From NCBI GenBank assembly GCA_019694435.1, contig JAIBBZ010000012.1, forward strand, positions 62,001 to 126,000: DNA of 64,000 nt, given 5' to 3'. Shown in pieces: positions 1-8,852 of this stretch. The DNA comes from Pirellulales bacterium (GTDB taxonomy: Bacteria; Planctomycetota; Planctomycetia; Pirellulales; JAEUIK01). The notes beneath the pieces were generated by a model. That model saw only the letters and a list, made by a program, of their open reading frames with translations. It was not told where the DNA came from and ran no database searches. The position numbers were made by a program, and so were the translations under genes. Within the stretch, counting starts at the first letter, position 1. Every line of letters begins with the position of its first letter.

Positions 1-752
1 ACATCATGGTCCAATCCGCCGATCAGGAAGTCGTCGCCGTTGCCGCCCACGAGGATGTCGTTGCCGGCGCCGCCGTCCAGATAGTCGGCCACGTCGCCGC
101 CGAACAATTGATCGGCGCCATCGCCACCGAAGAACGTCGCTGTGACTCCCAACCCGTTCGACGACACGATGTCGTCACCGGCGCCGGCATCGGCGAAAAT
201 GTAGCCGTTGATATTGTTGAACGACTGCCGGTTATTGGTGGTGACCCCGTTGATGCGCGATTCGATGATCGTCACGCGGCCACTTTGACGCGTGAATTGC
301 ACGAAGTCGTCGCCGGGCGTCCCCAGCCAGATCAGGTTGTTGAGCGACGAGTTGGACGCATCGACTTCGACGCGATACGACGCAATCGTCACGGTATGCG
401 TCACCACCGGGCTCCCGACGGCGAGCTCGTTGTACGCGGTGACGCGAATCGACTGCGCACCGGTCCCCGTGAACGTGTGGTGAACTTGCGCCGAACCAAC
501 TCCGCGAACGTACTCCTCGACAATCGTGTCGCCGTTCCAATCGATGAACCATGCGAACGATTGATCCTGCCCTGGGGGAGACGTGTCCGTGGCGCGCAGC
601 GTGAAGACGGTGTCCACTCCGCGGGAAACCGCAGCGGGCCCTTCGATACTCGCGGTCACTGCCAGAAGCTGTCGATATTCCAAGGATTCGATAGTCAAGG
701 GCCTCGAACCGTGACGGATTCGAGATGGTGGGCGATTTGACAATCGAGGCAT
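1..752 (-). CDS. Exported RTX-repeat surface protein with LExRxLL N-terminus (C-terminus outside window)
   Basis: Only the first 250 residues are in the window; the frame is open to the left edge. The start is the ATG at 752-750, preceded by a GAGAGG ribosome site. Residues 19-31 carry LTIESLEYRQLLA, the N-terminal motif common on exported planctomycete surface proteins (known from family knowledge). Residues 40-123 look like a PKD/Ig-type beta domain (VFTLRATD, FIDWNGD, HTFTGTG). From about residue 146 the sequence becomes acidic and Gly-rich (GTPGDDFV), and residues 208-250 hold RTX-type nonapeptides (FGGDVADYLDGGAGNDILVGG) that would bind calcium in beta-roll form. Probably a secreted or cell-surface adhesin or matrix protein; the ligand is unknown. 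The plus-strand open frame over the same bases is a shadow. Confidence 0.85.
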   Translation of the reverse strand, partial: MPRLSNRPPSRIRHGSRPLTIESLEYRQLLAVTASIEGPAAVSRGVDTVFTLRATDTSPPGQDQSFAWFIDWNGDTIVEEYVRGVGSAQVHHTFTGTGAQSIRVTAYNELAVGSPVVTHTVTIASYRVEVDASNSSLNNLIWLGTPGDDFVQFTRQSGRVTIIESRINGVTTNNRQSFNNINGYIFADAGAGDDIVSSNGLGVTATFFGGDGADQLFGGDVADYLDGGAGNDILVGGNGDDFLIGGLDHD

Positions 753-1037
753 GCCTGACCTCTCTGCCGGAAGCGTGATCGAAAAACAACGTGCGGACGC
801 CGGGCCGTCGCACTGGGCAGACAAGAACCCCCCGGTTCTGCCGGCGCGCAAAGGCCTGAGACAAGTGACGGACTGCGGACGAGAACGCAAGTTGGCCCGA
901 AAGAAATGCGCCTGGTGCGGTAACAGTATCGAACGGTGCCGGGCAGTGCTACCCCTAAATCGGTGAATTTTGGCTCATTTCATGCCTAATTGGTCCGCTG
1001 CGAACCATCGGCTAATGCTCACACGGGCAGTGGAGGA

Positions 1038-1304
1038 TCAGCATCCCCCACCAATTGCCGGGAGGAAATGAACTTCGCTCTCAGGCTTAAGACGCGCTAA
1101 GAGTCCCTGCGAGGTGATCACGCCGTCGATCGACGCGGCAACGCCGGCCGCGAGCCCATCGCCGCTGCGCAAGCGGCCGACCAGCTCGGGATGTGCAAGC
1201 TCCAGGGCGATGATCAACTGGCGCAGGCTCGACGCTTCGATATCCAATTCGGCCTGGCCACCGGTTTGCCCGCGCATCAACGGCGGAATGAAAACGTGTG
1301 CCAT
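1038..1304 (-). CDS. MoaD/ThiS-family sulfur carrier-like protein
   Basis: 88 residues with the beta-grasp pattern of MoaD/ThiS: an N-terminal strand (VFIPPLMR), the helix SLRQLIIALELAHPEL, the segment VAASIDGVITSQGL, and a C-terminal HFLPAIGGGC. MoaD carries sulfur for molybdopterin synthesis on a C-terminal Gly-Gly. Here a Cys follows the glycines, so the tail is GGGC rather than GG; it either needs trimming or serves a different conjugation or sulfur-transfer use. It is the last gene of the molybdenum hydroxylase operon, 20 nt after the large-subunit stop, which favours a role in molybdenum cofactor supply for that enzyme. A moaE partner is not visible in the window. Confidence 0.75.
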   Translation of the reverse strand: MAHVFIPPLMRGQTGGQAELDIEASSLRQLIIALELAHPELVGRLRSGDGLAAGVAASIDGVITSQGLLARLKPESEVHFLPAIGGGC

Positions 1305-1324
1305 GCGGCGCAGTTCTATCGGGT

Positions 1325-3625
1325 CTAGGCCGGCTTGTTGCTCAGGGCTGCCCAGAGTCGCGGCGGCGACATGGGCAGCTCGCGCATGCGCACACCCGTG
1401 GCCCGGTAGATCGCGTTGGCGAGTGTGGCCGGCGGAGGCACGATCGGAGTTTCCCCCACTCCACGCACCCCGTAGGGGTGGTCCGGGTTCGGCACCTCGA
1501 CGATGATCGTGTCGATCATCGGCAGGTCGAGTGCGGTCGGAATGCGATAGTCGAGATAGCTAGCATTCGTCATCCGGTCCGCGTCGTCGAAGACATATTC
1601 CTCGTTGAGCGCCCAACCGATGCCCTGCACGGCACCGCCCTGCATCTGACCTTCGACGTAACTGGGGTGCACGGCACAGCCTGCGTCCTGGATCACGGTG
1701 TATCGCAAGATCGTGACCTTGCCCGTCTCGGGATCAACCTCGACGTCGGCAATTTGCGTGCCGAAGGTGTTCGTCGAGCCTTCCGGGCTGACGCTGGCCC
1801 GCCCGACGACGGGGTCTCCCAGGTGGGGTAGCTTCGCGGCGAGTTCTTTGAACGAGATCGACTCCCCTGGCCCACGAAAGGTGCCGGCCACGAACTCGAC
1901 CTGGTCGGGTTCGCATTCCCAAAGGGCGGCCGCGCGAGCACAAAGCTGTTCGCGCAGATCGAGCCCGACCTTGTAAGCCGCCAACCCCGTGGCAAAGGTG
2001 ACGCGGCTGCCGCCCGTGACATCGGTGTAGCCCACGCTGTCGGTATCGACGACCCGGGGCAACACCTCCTCGGCCGCGATCCCGAGTGTTTCGGCCAATT
2101 GCATGGCAATGCTGGCGCGCGACCCGCCGATATCGGTCGAGCCTTCGAGCAGCGCAACCGTCCCATCGGGATTGACGGACGCCGAGACGCTCGACTTCAA
2201 GCCAATGTTGAACCAGAAGCCGCTGGCGATTCCACGGCCGCGATTTGGGCCGACCAGCGGCGTTTTCCAGTGGTCGCTGGCGCGCGCCGCCTCAAGCGTT
2301 TCGACGAATCCCACGCGTGGGTAAACCGGTCCGTCGGCGCGGCGGGTGCCTTCCTTCGCGGCGTTCAGCAACCGAAACTCGATGGGGCACATGCCTAATT
2401 GCTCGGCCAGCTCGTCGATGACCGATTCGCAGGCGAATGCCGCCTGTGTTGCCCCCGGAGCGCGATAGGCGGCCGTCTTCGGCTTATTGACGCAGACGTC
2501 GTAGCCTTCGACCAAGGCATGAGGCAGGTCGTAGCAACTGAACACGCACATGCAGCCCGGCCCGATCATGCCACCGGGATAGGCGCCTGCGTCGTAGGCG
2601 AGCCAGGCCTGGCCCGCGGTGAGCCGCCCGTTTTTCTTCACGCCCAGCTTGACCCGTACGAACGAGCCGGGCGTGGGGCCGGTGCCCTCGAAACAGTCAG
2701 CGCGGTTCATGGTGAGCTTGACCGGCCGCCCGCATTTGCGGCTCAACAAGGCCGCCAGCGGCTCGAGATAGACGGGAATCTTGCCGCCAAAACCGCCGCC
2801 GATCTCGCAAGGGGTCACGGTCACGCGCGAAACCGGAACCTGCAACAATTCCGCGGTCTGCTGGCGGCAGGTGAACGAGCCTTGCGTCGAGGTCCAGATT
2901 TTCAACTGGCCATCGCTGTTCCACAGCGCCACGCAGGCATGCGGCTCGATGTAGCCCTGGTGGACCGATGCGGTCTTGAACTCGCGCTCGATGAGCAGGT
3001 CGGCCTCGGCAAAGCCGCGTGCGACGTCGCCCAGCTCGAAGCGCAAATACTGGCCGATGTTGCTCGGCTTCGGGTCCGTGGTCCCCATCCGATTGGTGTG
3101 CAAATCCTGGTGCAGCAACGGCGCGTCCGGCTGCATCGCGTCGAGCACCCAGGTGACGCTGGGCAGCGGTTCGTATTCGACCCGAATGAGCTGGGCCGCT
3201 TCTTCTGCCAGATGCTGCGACAGGGCCGCCACGGCCGCCACGGCGTGGCCCTTGTACAGCGCCTTGCCATGGGCGAGGCAATTCGCGCCCAAGTGCGCCA
3301 GGTTCACCGCGCCTTCGCCGAGATTGGCCACTTTGTCCTTCAAATCAGGCAGGTCGGCGGCCGTCACCACGGCCAGCACGCCAGGCAAGCGCAACGCCGC
3401 CGAGGCGTCGATCGAACGGATCCGGGCATGTGCATGCGGACTTCGTAGGACGTGGCCGGCGACCATGCCGGCCAGTTTCACGTCGTTGGTATAGATCGCG
3501 CGGCCGGTCACCTTGTCGTTGCCGTCGTGGCGAATCGGCCGCGTGCCGAGCACTTTGTAGTGGCGACCGTGGCCGTTTTTTTCCGGCTGTGCTTCGTCGG
3601 TCGTGGCGCGAGTCGTCGTGGCCAT
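1325..3625 (-). CDS. Molybdenum hydroxylase large (Mo-binding) subunit, xanthine dehydrogenase/CoxL family
   Basis: 766 residues from the ATG at 3625-3623, which overlaps the TGA of the 2Fe-2S subunit by one base (TGATG). The frame extends further upstream, but that extension lies in another gene. The N-terminal third is the aldehyde oxidase a/b hammerhead domain (GRAIYTNDV, SPHAHARI). The molybdopterin domain shows GGGFGGK near residue 276, AYRAPGA near 386, and a C-terminal GVGE whose Glu (about residue 725) is the catalytic base of xanthine dehydrogenase/aldehyde oxidase enzymes. The AYRAPGA loop differs from the Cys-containing active-site loop of form I CO dehydrogenase, so CO oxidation is unlikely. 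The substrate (purine, aldehyde or N-heterocycle) cannot be read from sequence. Cytoplasmic, no signal peptide. Confidence 0.92.
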   Translation of the reverse strand: MATTTRATTDEAQPEKNGHGRHYKVLGTRPIRHDGNDKVTGRAIYTNDVKLAGMVAGHVLRSPHAHARIRSIDASAALRLPGVLAVVTAADLPDLKDKVANLGEGAVNLAHLGANCLAHGKALYKGHAVAAVAALSQHLAEEAAQLIRVEYEPLPSVTWVLDAMQPDAPLLHQDLHTNRMGTTDPKPSNIGQYLRFELGDVARGFAEADLLIEREFKTASVHQGYIEPHACVALWNSDGQLKIWTSTQGSFTCRQQTAELLQVPVSRVTVTPCEIGGGFGGKIPVYLEPLAALLSRKCGRPVKLTMNRADCFEGTGPTPGSFVRVKLGVKKNGRLTAGQAWLAYDAGAYPGGMIGPGCMCVFSCYDLPHALVEGYDVCVNKPKTAAYRAPGATQAAFACESVIDELAEQLGMCPIEFRLLNAAKEGTRRADGPVYPRVGFVETLEAARASDHWKTPLVGPNRGRGIASGFWFNIGLKSSVSASVNPDGTVALLEGSTDIGGSRASIAMQLAETLGIAAEEVLPRVVDTDSVGYTDVTGGSRVTFATGLAAYKVGLDLREQLCARAAALWECEPDQVEFVAGTFRGPGESISFKELAAKLPHLGDPVVGRASVSPEGSTNTFGTQIADVEVDPETGKVTILRYTVIQDAGCAVHPSYVEGQMQGGAVQGIGWALNEEYVFDDADRMTNASYLDYRIPTALDLPMIDTIIVEVPNPDHPYGVRGVGETPIVPPPATLANAIYRATGVRMRELPMSPPRLWAALSNKPA

Positions 3626-4113
3626 CAGCGGGCGACCTCCTGCGATTTTTTGGCGGCATCGAGCACGGCGCGCACGATCTTGTCGTAGCCCGTGCAGCGA
3701 CACAAATTGCCGGCGAGTTCGAAACGAATTTCCGCCTCGGTGGGATGCGGGTTGCGATCCAAGAGGGCCTTGGCCGCCACGAGGAAGCCAGGCGTGCAGA
3801 TGCCGCACTGCAAGGCGGCATCTTCGAGAAAACATTGCTGTAACGGATGCAGGCGACCATCGTGGGCCAGGCCCTCGACCGTCGTGATCTGCGCGCCTTC
3901 GGCCTCGACGGCCAACATCACGCAGCTATTCACGGGCTGGCCATCGACGAGCACCGTGCAAGCGCCGCAGTTGCCGTTGTTACAGCCTTCCTTCGCGCCG
4001 GTCAAATTGAGCGTGTCGCGCAACACTTCCAGCAAGCTCTGGCGGGCTTCGCAGAGAAACTCGACCGGCTCGCCATTGACCGTGGCAGTGACGTGATTGC
4101 GTTTCTTGGCCAC
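3625..4113 (-). CDS. Molybdenum hydroxylase small subunit, two [2Fe-2S] clusters
   Basis: 162 residues from a GTG start at 4113-4111 with GGGAG a few bases upstream. A longer frame with TTG at 4170 overlaps the previous gene's stop and is less likely, because the extra 19 residues do not fit the family. A plant-type ferredoxin domain holds Cys 44, 49, 52 and 64 (CNNGNCGAC...C), followed by the all-helical domain with CGIC (103, 106) and CRC (138, 140). This subunit passes electrons from the Mo centre to FAD. It sits between the FAD and Mo subunits, giving the order medium-small-large seen in the CoxMSL/Hcr families. Confidence 0.93.
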   Translation of the reverse strand: MAKKRNHVTATVNGEPVEFLCEARQSLLEVLRDTLNLTGAKEGCNNGNCGACTVLVDGQPVNSCVMLAVEAEGAQITTVEGLAHDGRLHPLQQCFLEDAALQCGICTPGFLVAAKALLDRNPHPTEAEIRFELAGNLCRCTGYDKIVRAVLDAAKKSQEVAR

Positions 4114-4166
4114 CGAAACTCTCCCAAGTTGCCGCAGGGGCCTGGATGTCGGCCGGACTGCGAGAT

Positions 4167-5051
4167 TCAACCTTGATCTTTACCTGCCGCACGTGCCGCG
4201 GCCTTGGCCAGACAGCGCTTCACCAGGACACCGACCAGGTGCCGGCGGTAGTCGGCCGGGCCGCGTTTGTCGGAGATCGGCCGGGCCACCTGCTGCGCCA
4301 GCCGCCCCGCCTCGGCAAACGACGCTTCGGTTGCCGGCTGGCCGACAAGCCAGTCGGCTGCTGCGGTCGCCAACAAGGGGGTCGGCGCCACAGCCGCCAG
4401 CGCAATCCGCGCTGCCTGAACCGACTTCAGGTCGTTGCTCAACTGCACCCAGGCACCGCAGCCGACGACGGCAATATCCATCTCATTCCGCGGAATGAAC
4501 CGCAGGTAAGCCCCGCCGCTCCGCGGCAGCTTCGCGGGCAGTTCCAGGTTCACCAGGAACTCGCCCCGTTGCAGCACGTTCTTGCCGGGGGCCGTGCAGA
4601 ATTCGGCGACCGGCACCAGCCTGGTGCCCTCGGGCCCGGCGATTTGGGCTCGCGCGCCGTAGGCGATCAAAGCGGGAATCGAGTCGGCGGCCGGGGACGA
4701 GTTACACAGGTTGCCCCCCAGGCTGGCCCGGCTCTGAATCTGCCACCCGCCGATAATGTGAGCCGCGTCGGTCAGGCCGGCGTAGGCCTCGACGATGCGG
4801 GGGTTGCCGTAGAGTTGGGCGCACGGCACCGCGGCACCTAGCCGCAGCGAACCATCGGACTGCCAGTCGATGGCCGTAAGCTCGGGGATTCGCTTGATAT
4901 CCACGACCAGGCTGGCGTCGCGCATGCCTTCGCGCAACTGGACCAGAATATCGGTGCCGCCGGCGAGGACCTTTGCTTGCGGTCCATGGGCAGCCAACAG
5001 GCTCACGGCTTCGTCCACCGTGGCCGCCGCGGCGTAGTCGAAATCTTTCAA
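4167..5051 (-). CDS. Molybdenum hydroxylase FAD-binding subunit (CoxM-like)
   Basis: 294 residues with a TTG start at 5051-5049. The FAD_binding_5 domain shows the pyrophosphate loop AGGTDILVQLR near residue 31 and the second FAD motif GGWQIQSRASLGGNLCNSSPAAD near 100-122; the C-terminal part is the CO dehydrogenase flavoprotein domain. It hands electrons from the two [2Fe-2S] clusters to an acceptor such as NAD or a quinone. It is the first gene of the operon, with the 2Fe-2S subunit directly behind. A 223-nt non-coding stretch separates it from the divergent acyl-CoA dehydrogenase gene. Confidence 0.92.
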   Translation of the reverse strand: MKDFDYAAAATVDEAVSLLAAHGPQAKVLAGGTDILVQLREGMRDASLVVDIKRIPELTAIDWQSDGSLRLGAAVPCAQLYGNPRIVEAYAGLTDAAHIIGGWQIQSRASLGGNLCNSSPAADSIPALIAYGARAQIAGPEGTRLVPVAEFCTAPGKNVLQRGEFLVNLELPAKLPRSGGAYLRFIPRNEMDIAVVGCGAWVQLSNDLKSVQAARIALAAVAPTPLLATAAADWLVGQPATEASFAEAGRLAQQVARPISDKRGPADYRRHLVGVLVKRCLAKAAARAAGKDQG

Positions 5052-5274
5052 GTGCGGACTCGCTTCCTAAGACCCTCGAGCCGACCGTGGCCGCTCGAAT
5101 GGAATACTTAAGTGCCAACGCAACGGCAATATGCGGCCCGCCGGCCGGCGCTGTCAAGCAACGGCCGCGCGCCGCCGGATTGCAACAGGCAGCGCTGCCG
5201 TGTTTGGCTAGAATGAGGGGCGACCCGCGAACCGGTTTCCCGGTGTCGCGAATTCTCGTTTGCGAGGCCCGGCC

Positions 5275-7047
5275 ATGAATGCGTTTTTTCAGGACCCGCC
5301 CCAGTTGGGTAACCCGTACACGGAAGATCGCCTGTTGGCCGGGCAGCTCCGCCGGCTGCTTCCCGCCGACGTTCTTGCCGAGGTCGACGCGGACGTGACC
5401 CGTTTCGGCGAACGGGTGCTGCACGAGGTGACCCCGGCGGCGGCCGATGCCGAGGCCCATCCGCCGGTCTACGTGCCGTTCGATCCCTGGGGTCGCCGGA
5501 TCGACGAGATTCAGGTGGCCCCCGGCTGGCAGCGGCTCGCCGCGATCAGCGCCGAGGAAGGACTCGTGGCCACCGGCTATGAGCGCCGCCACGGACCTTA
5601 TTCGCGCTTGCATCAATTCGCCAAGCTGTACGTGTTCAACCCTTCGTCGGCCGTCTTTACCTGCCCCCTCGCCATGGCCGACGGCGCCGCCCGGCTGCTC
5701 GAAACGCACGGCGACGCTTCGCTCAAATCGCACGCGTTTCGGCGCCTGACCACGCGCGACCCGAAGCTCGCCTGGACCTCGGGACAGTGGATGACCGAGC
5801 GCACTGGCGGTTCGGACGTCGGCCGCACCGAGACGATCGCACGGCTCGACGGCGACACCTGGCGGCTCTCCGGCACCAAGTGGTTCACCTCAGCGACGAC
5901 CAGCGAGATGGCCATCACGCTGGCGCGCACCGAGGCCACGGACGGCTCAACGACCGCGGGCAGCCGAGGGCTGAGCGCGTTTTACGTCGAGACGCGCGAC
6001 CCAACCGGCCAGCTCAATCGGATCCACATCAACCGCCTCAAGGACAAGCTCGGCACGCGCGCGCTCCCCACGGCCGAACTGGAGCTCGACGGCACCCCAG
6101 CCCGGATGATCGGGCCGCCGGGTCGCGGTGTGGCGACGATCGTCACGCTCGTCAATGTGACGCGCCTGTACAACGCCATCTGCGCCGTCTCGGGCGCGCG
6201 CCGCGGGCTGATGCTGGCACGCGACTATGCCCGCCGCCGCGAGGCGTTTGGGAGGCCGTTGGCCGAGCAGCCGGCGCACCTGGCCACGCTCGCGAACTTG
6301 GAGATCGAGATCGCCGGCGGCCTGGCCCTGACGCTGCATGCCATCGGACTGCTGGGCCGGGAAGAGTGCGGCCTGGCGACGGCCGAAGAGGCAGCGACGC
6401 TGCGGCTGCTCACGCCGCTGGCCAAGCTGTGGACCGGCAAACTCGCCGTTGCCGTCGCCAGCGAAGTCCTCGAATGTTTTGGCGGCGCGGGCTACGTCGA
6501 GGACACGGGGCTGCCGAAGCTGTTACGCGACGCGCAAGTCTTGCCCATCTGGGAAGGCACGACCAACGTGCTTTCGCTCGATGCGCTGCGAGCCATCGAT
6601 CGCGAGGCGGCGTTCGGCCCGTTCGTCGAATCGCTACGCCAAGGACTCCAGGATTTATCGCTCCCGGAGCTGCGTCCGTCGGCCGAGCGCGTCGTCCGGC
6701 AATTGGCTGAGCTGGAACAGTTCCTGGTCGCGGGGGCCACGGCCGGGCGCGAGGCTCTCGAAGCCGGCGCGCGCGGCTTCGCCCTGCGTCTGGCGCGCGC
6801 CGCGGCCTCGGTCTTGTTGCTCCAGCAGGCGCAGTGGAGCGCCGCAACCGAGCAAGACGGTCGGCCGCTGTTGCTGGCCGAGCGGTTTATCGCCGCGGCC
6901 GACAGCACCCTGGACATGCCGGACGAACGCTGCCGGCAAGCGTCGGCCGCGCTGGCGCTCGATCTCGACTGGCCGCTAGCTCCACCGGCAGCCAACGCGC
7001 CGTCGCAGCGCGAATCGCGCCAGCCGGCCACTGCTGCCGGCGGCTGA
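5275..7047 (+). CDS. AidB-like acyl-CoA dehydrogenase
   Basis: 590 residues from the ATG at 5275 (GAGG upstream); a TTG five codons earlier is possible but unneeded. It has acyl-CoA dehydrogenase N-, middle and C-domains: WMTERTGGSDVGRTET and LSGTKWFTSA bind flavin, and a C-terminal flavin-binding stretch reads ECFGGAGYVEDTGLPKLLRD followed by WEGTTN. The long N-terminal extension (FFQDPPQLGNPY, YVPFDPWGRRIDEIQ) is the AidB / ACAD10-11 subtype rather than classic short-chain enzymes, which are about 380 residues. AidB-type proteins oxidise acyl-CoAs poorly and, in E. coli, answer alkylation damage. Here the next gene is an acyl/AMP ligase, so acyl-CoA metabolism is the simpler reading (inference). 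Confidence 0.88.
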   Translation: MNAFFQDPPQLGNPYTEDRLLAGQLRRLLPADVLAEVDADVTRFGERVLHEVTPAAADAEAHPPVYVPFDPWGRRIDEIQVAPGWQRLAAISAEEGLVATGYERRHGPYSRLHQFAKLYVFNPSSAVFTCPLAMADGAARLLETHGDASLKSHAFRRLTTRDPKLAWTSGQWMTERTGGSDVGRTETIARLDGDTWRLSGTKWFTSATTSEMAITLARTEATDGSTTAGSRGLSAFYVETRDPTGQLNRIHINRLKDKLGTRALPTAELELDGTPARMIGPPGRGVATIVTLVNVTRLYNAICAVSGARRGLMLARDYARRREAFGRPLAEQPAHLATLANLEIEIAGGLALTLHAIGLLGREECGLATAEEAATLRLLTPLAKLWTGKLAVAVASEVLECFGGAGYVEDTGLPKLLRDAQVLPIWEGTTNVLSLDALRAIDREAAFGPFVESLRQGLQDLSLPELRPSAERVVRQLAELEQFLVAGATAGREALEAGARGFALRLARAAASVLLLQQAQWSAATEQDGRPLLLAERFIAAADSTLDMPDERCRQASAALALDLDWPLAPPAANAPSQRESRQPATAAGG

Positions 7048-7096
7048 AATAGGCAACCTGCACACCTTCGGATCAACACCGCAACCCCACGCTGCC

Positions 7097-8815
7097 ATGG
7101 AACTTGCCTACCGCCACGGCGTCGCCCAGTGCACGCTGGAAAACTTCGAGCGCGATTTCGCCGATCGCCACCTGCTGCACGGCGTGGTGGCCAAATGGGC
7201 TCGCGAAACGCCCGACGAACTCGCTCTGATCGAATACGACACCGGCCGCGAACTGACCTACCGGCAATTCGACGAGCAGACGACCGCGCTGGCACTCGCG
7301 CTGTTGGAACTGGGTTTTGGCCCGGGTGACTTTCTCGCCACGTCGCTGCCGCTGCTGGCCGAGCACGTGCTGCTCGAGTACGCCTGCTTCAAGATCGGCG
7401 TTATTCACGCGCCGCTCGACTTGCGGCTCAAAGGCCCCGAGGTGATTCGTTCGCTGTCGCTGATCCGGGCCAAGGGCTTCGCCTTTCTCGGCAAGACGCC
7501 GGTGGCCGATTTCTCGGCGCTGGGCCAGGCGGTCCGCGAGCACTGCCCCTATGTCGAGCACCTGTTTCAATTCAGCCCGCCGGCAGAGACGATCCCCGGC
7601 GCGCTGTCGGCCCACGCGCTGGCCGCGCGGGCCACGACGCTGGCGGCCGAGGCCGCACACCCGCTGTGGACCAAATTGCGCGAGATTTCCGCGCAGATCC
7701 GCGAGACCGACGGGGCCCAGGTGATCTACACGACCGGGTCGACTGGCCTCCCCAAGCCGGCCCTGTTGTCGCACCGCAACATTACCTGCCAGAACATGTG
7801 CCTGGCGTGCGGCTTCGAGATGCTCGACCGGCCGAGCATGCTGGTCAATCTGCCGCCGTCGCACGTCGGCTGCCAGGCTGAACAGCTCATGACGACGCTG
7901 TTCAGCGGCGGCTGCGCGGTGCTGCTGCACTTGTTCGACGCCGAAAAGTCGTTGAGGGCCATCCAGGAGCTCCGCGTCGAATGCTTCGGCCAGATCCCTG
8001 CGCTGTTCGCCATGCAATGGCGGCTGCCGAATTATCAGCAGTTCGATCTTTCATCACTGCGCTTCGCGCTGTTCGGCGGCCAGCAGGTCACGCGGCAATT
8101 CCTCGAACAACTGGCACGCATGGCGCCCCGGATGGGCACGGGGCTCGGGCTCACGGAAATGGCGGGGTTTGTCACCTACACTCCGCTCGACAGCACGGTC
8201 GACGACTTGCAGGCCGGCGTGGGGTTCGACATGCCTGTCACGCCGTTGTCGATCCGCAAACCCATGTGCGGCGACGGTTCGGCCGGCGAGGAATTGCCCC
8301 CCGGCGAAACTGGCGAGATCTGCTTCAGCGGGCCGCAGGTGTTCATCGGTTATGTGAACGACGAGCAGGCCTATCGCCGCACGGTCAGCAACGACGGTGT
8401 CTGCTATACGGGAGATCTCGGCTACATGAGCCCTCGGGGGCTGATTTTTGCCGGCCGGTCGAAGCTGGTGATCAAGCCCAAGGGCTACCAGGTGCATCCG
8501 GCGCAGATCGAAAACCATTTCTGCCTGTTGGCCGACCGGGTCGCCGCTTGCGGCGCCGTAGGCGCGCCGCACGAGGTGTTCAGCGAGGGGGTCGTGCTGT
8601 TCGTCGAATCACGACCCGGCGTCGAATTGCAGCTGGTCGAGTTGCAGGAACACGCCAAAGGCATTGCCGCCTACATGCGGCCCACGCATTACGTGCTGCT
8701 GCCGCCGGGCGGACTGCCGCTCAATCGCGTGGCCAAGACCGACTACGTCTCGTTGCGCGAGCGGGCGCTGTCCGAGGTCGAGCAACTGCGCAGCGCCGGC
8801 GGCTGGGATCGCTAG
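7097..8815 (+). CDS. AMP-dependent acyl-CoA synthetase/ligase
   Basis: 572 residues, ANL superfamily. The P-loop is IYTTGSTGLPKPALLSHRN around residues 212-230; GTGLGLTE is the A5-type motif, YTGDLG the hinge Asp region, AGRSKLVIKPKGYQVHPAQIE the core A8 loop, and the C-terminal NRVAKTDY holds the catalytic Lys. It activates a carboxylic acid as an acyl-adenylate, most likely for transfer to CoA. It starts 49 nt after the acyl-CoA dehydrogenase stop and is probably co-transcribed with it. The chain-length or aromatic preference is not evident. No carrier-protein or condensation domain is present, so it is not an NRPS module. Confidence 0.9.
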   Translation: MELAYRHGVAQCTLENFERDFADRHLLHGVVAKWARETPDELALIEYDTGRELTYRQFDEQTTALALALLELGFGPGDFLATSLPLLAEHVLLEYACFKIGVIHAPLDLRLKGPEVIRSLSLIRAKGFAFLGKTPVADFSALGQAVREHCPYVEHLFQFSPPAETIPGALSAHALAARATTLAAEAAHPLWTKLREISAQIRETDGAQVIYTTGSTGLPKPALLSHRNITCQNMCLACGFEMLDRPSMLVNLPPSHVGCQAEQLMTTLFSGGCAVLLHLFDAEKSLRAIQELRVECFGQIPALFAMQWRLPNYQQFDLSSLRFALFGGQQVTRQFLEQLARMAPRMGTGLGLTEMAGFVTYTPLDSTVDDLQAGVGFDMPVTPLSIRKPMCGDGSAGEELPPGETGEICFSGPQVFIGYVNDEQAYRRTVSNDGVCYTGDLGYMSPRGLIFAGRSKLVIKPKGYQVHPAQIENHFCLLADRVAACGAVGAPHEVFSEGVVLFVESRPGVELQLVELQEHAKGIAAYMRPTHYVLLPPGGLPLNRVAKTDYVSLRERALSEVEQLRSAGGWDR

Positions 8816-8852
8816 CCGATGCAGGAAACCACCGCTGACCTGGATTTTGCGG

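Noticed and set aside
232-864. Minus-strand open frame of 210 codons
   Set aside because: It is a shadow of the RTX protein in another minus frame; its composition is Arg/Ser/His-rich, as for out-of-frame GC-rich DNA, and it lacks the motifs seen in the true frame.
1325-3625. Possible carbon monoxide dehydrogenase (CoxL)
   Set aside because: The active-site loop is AYRAPGA and lacks the Cys-containing loop of form I CoxL, so a general molybdenum hydroxylase call is safer.
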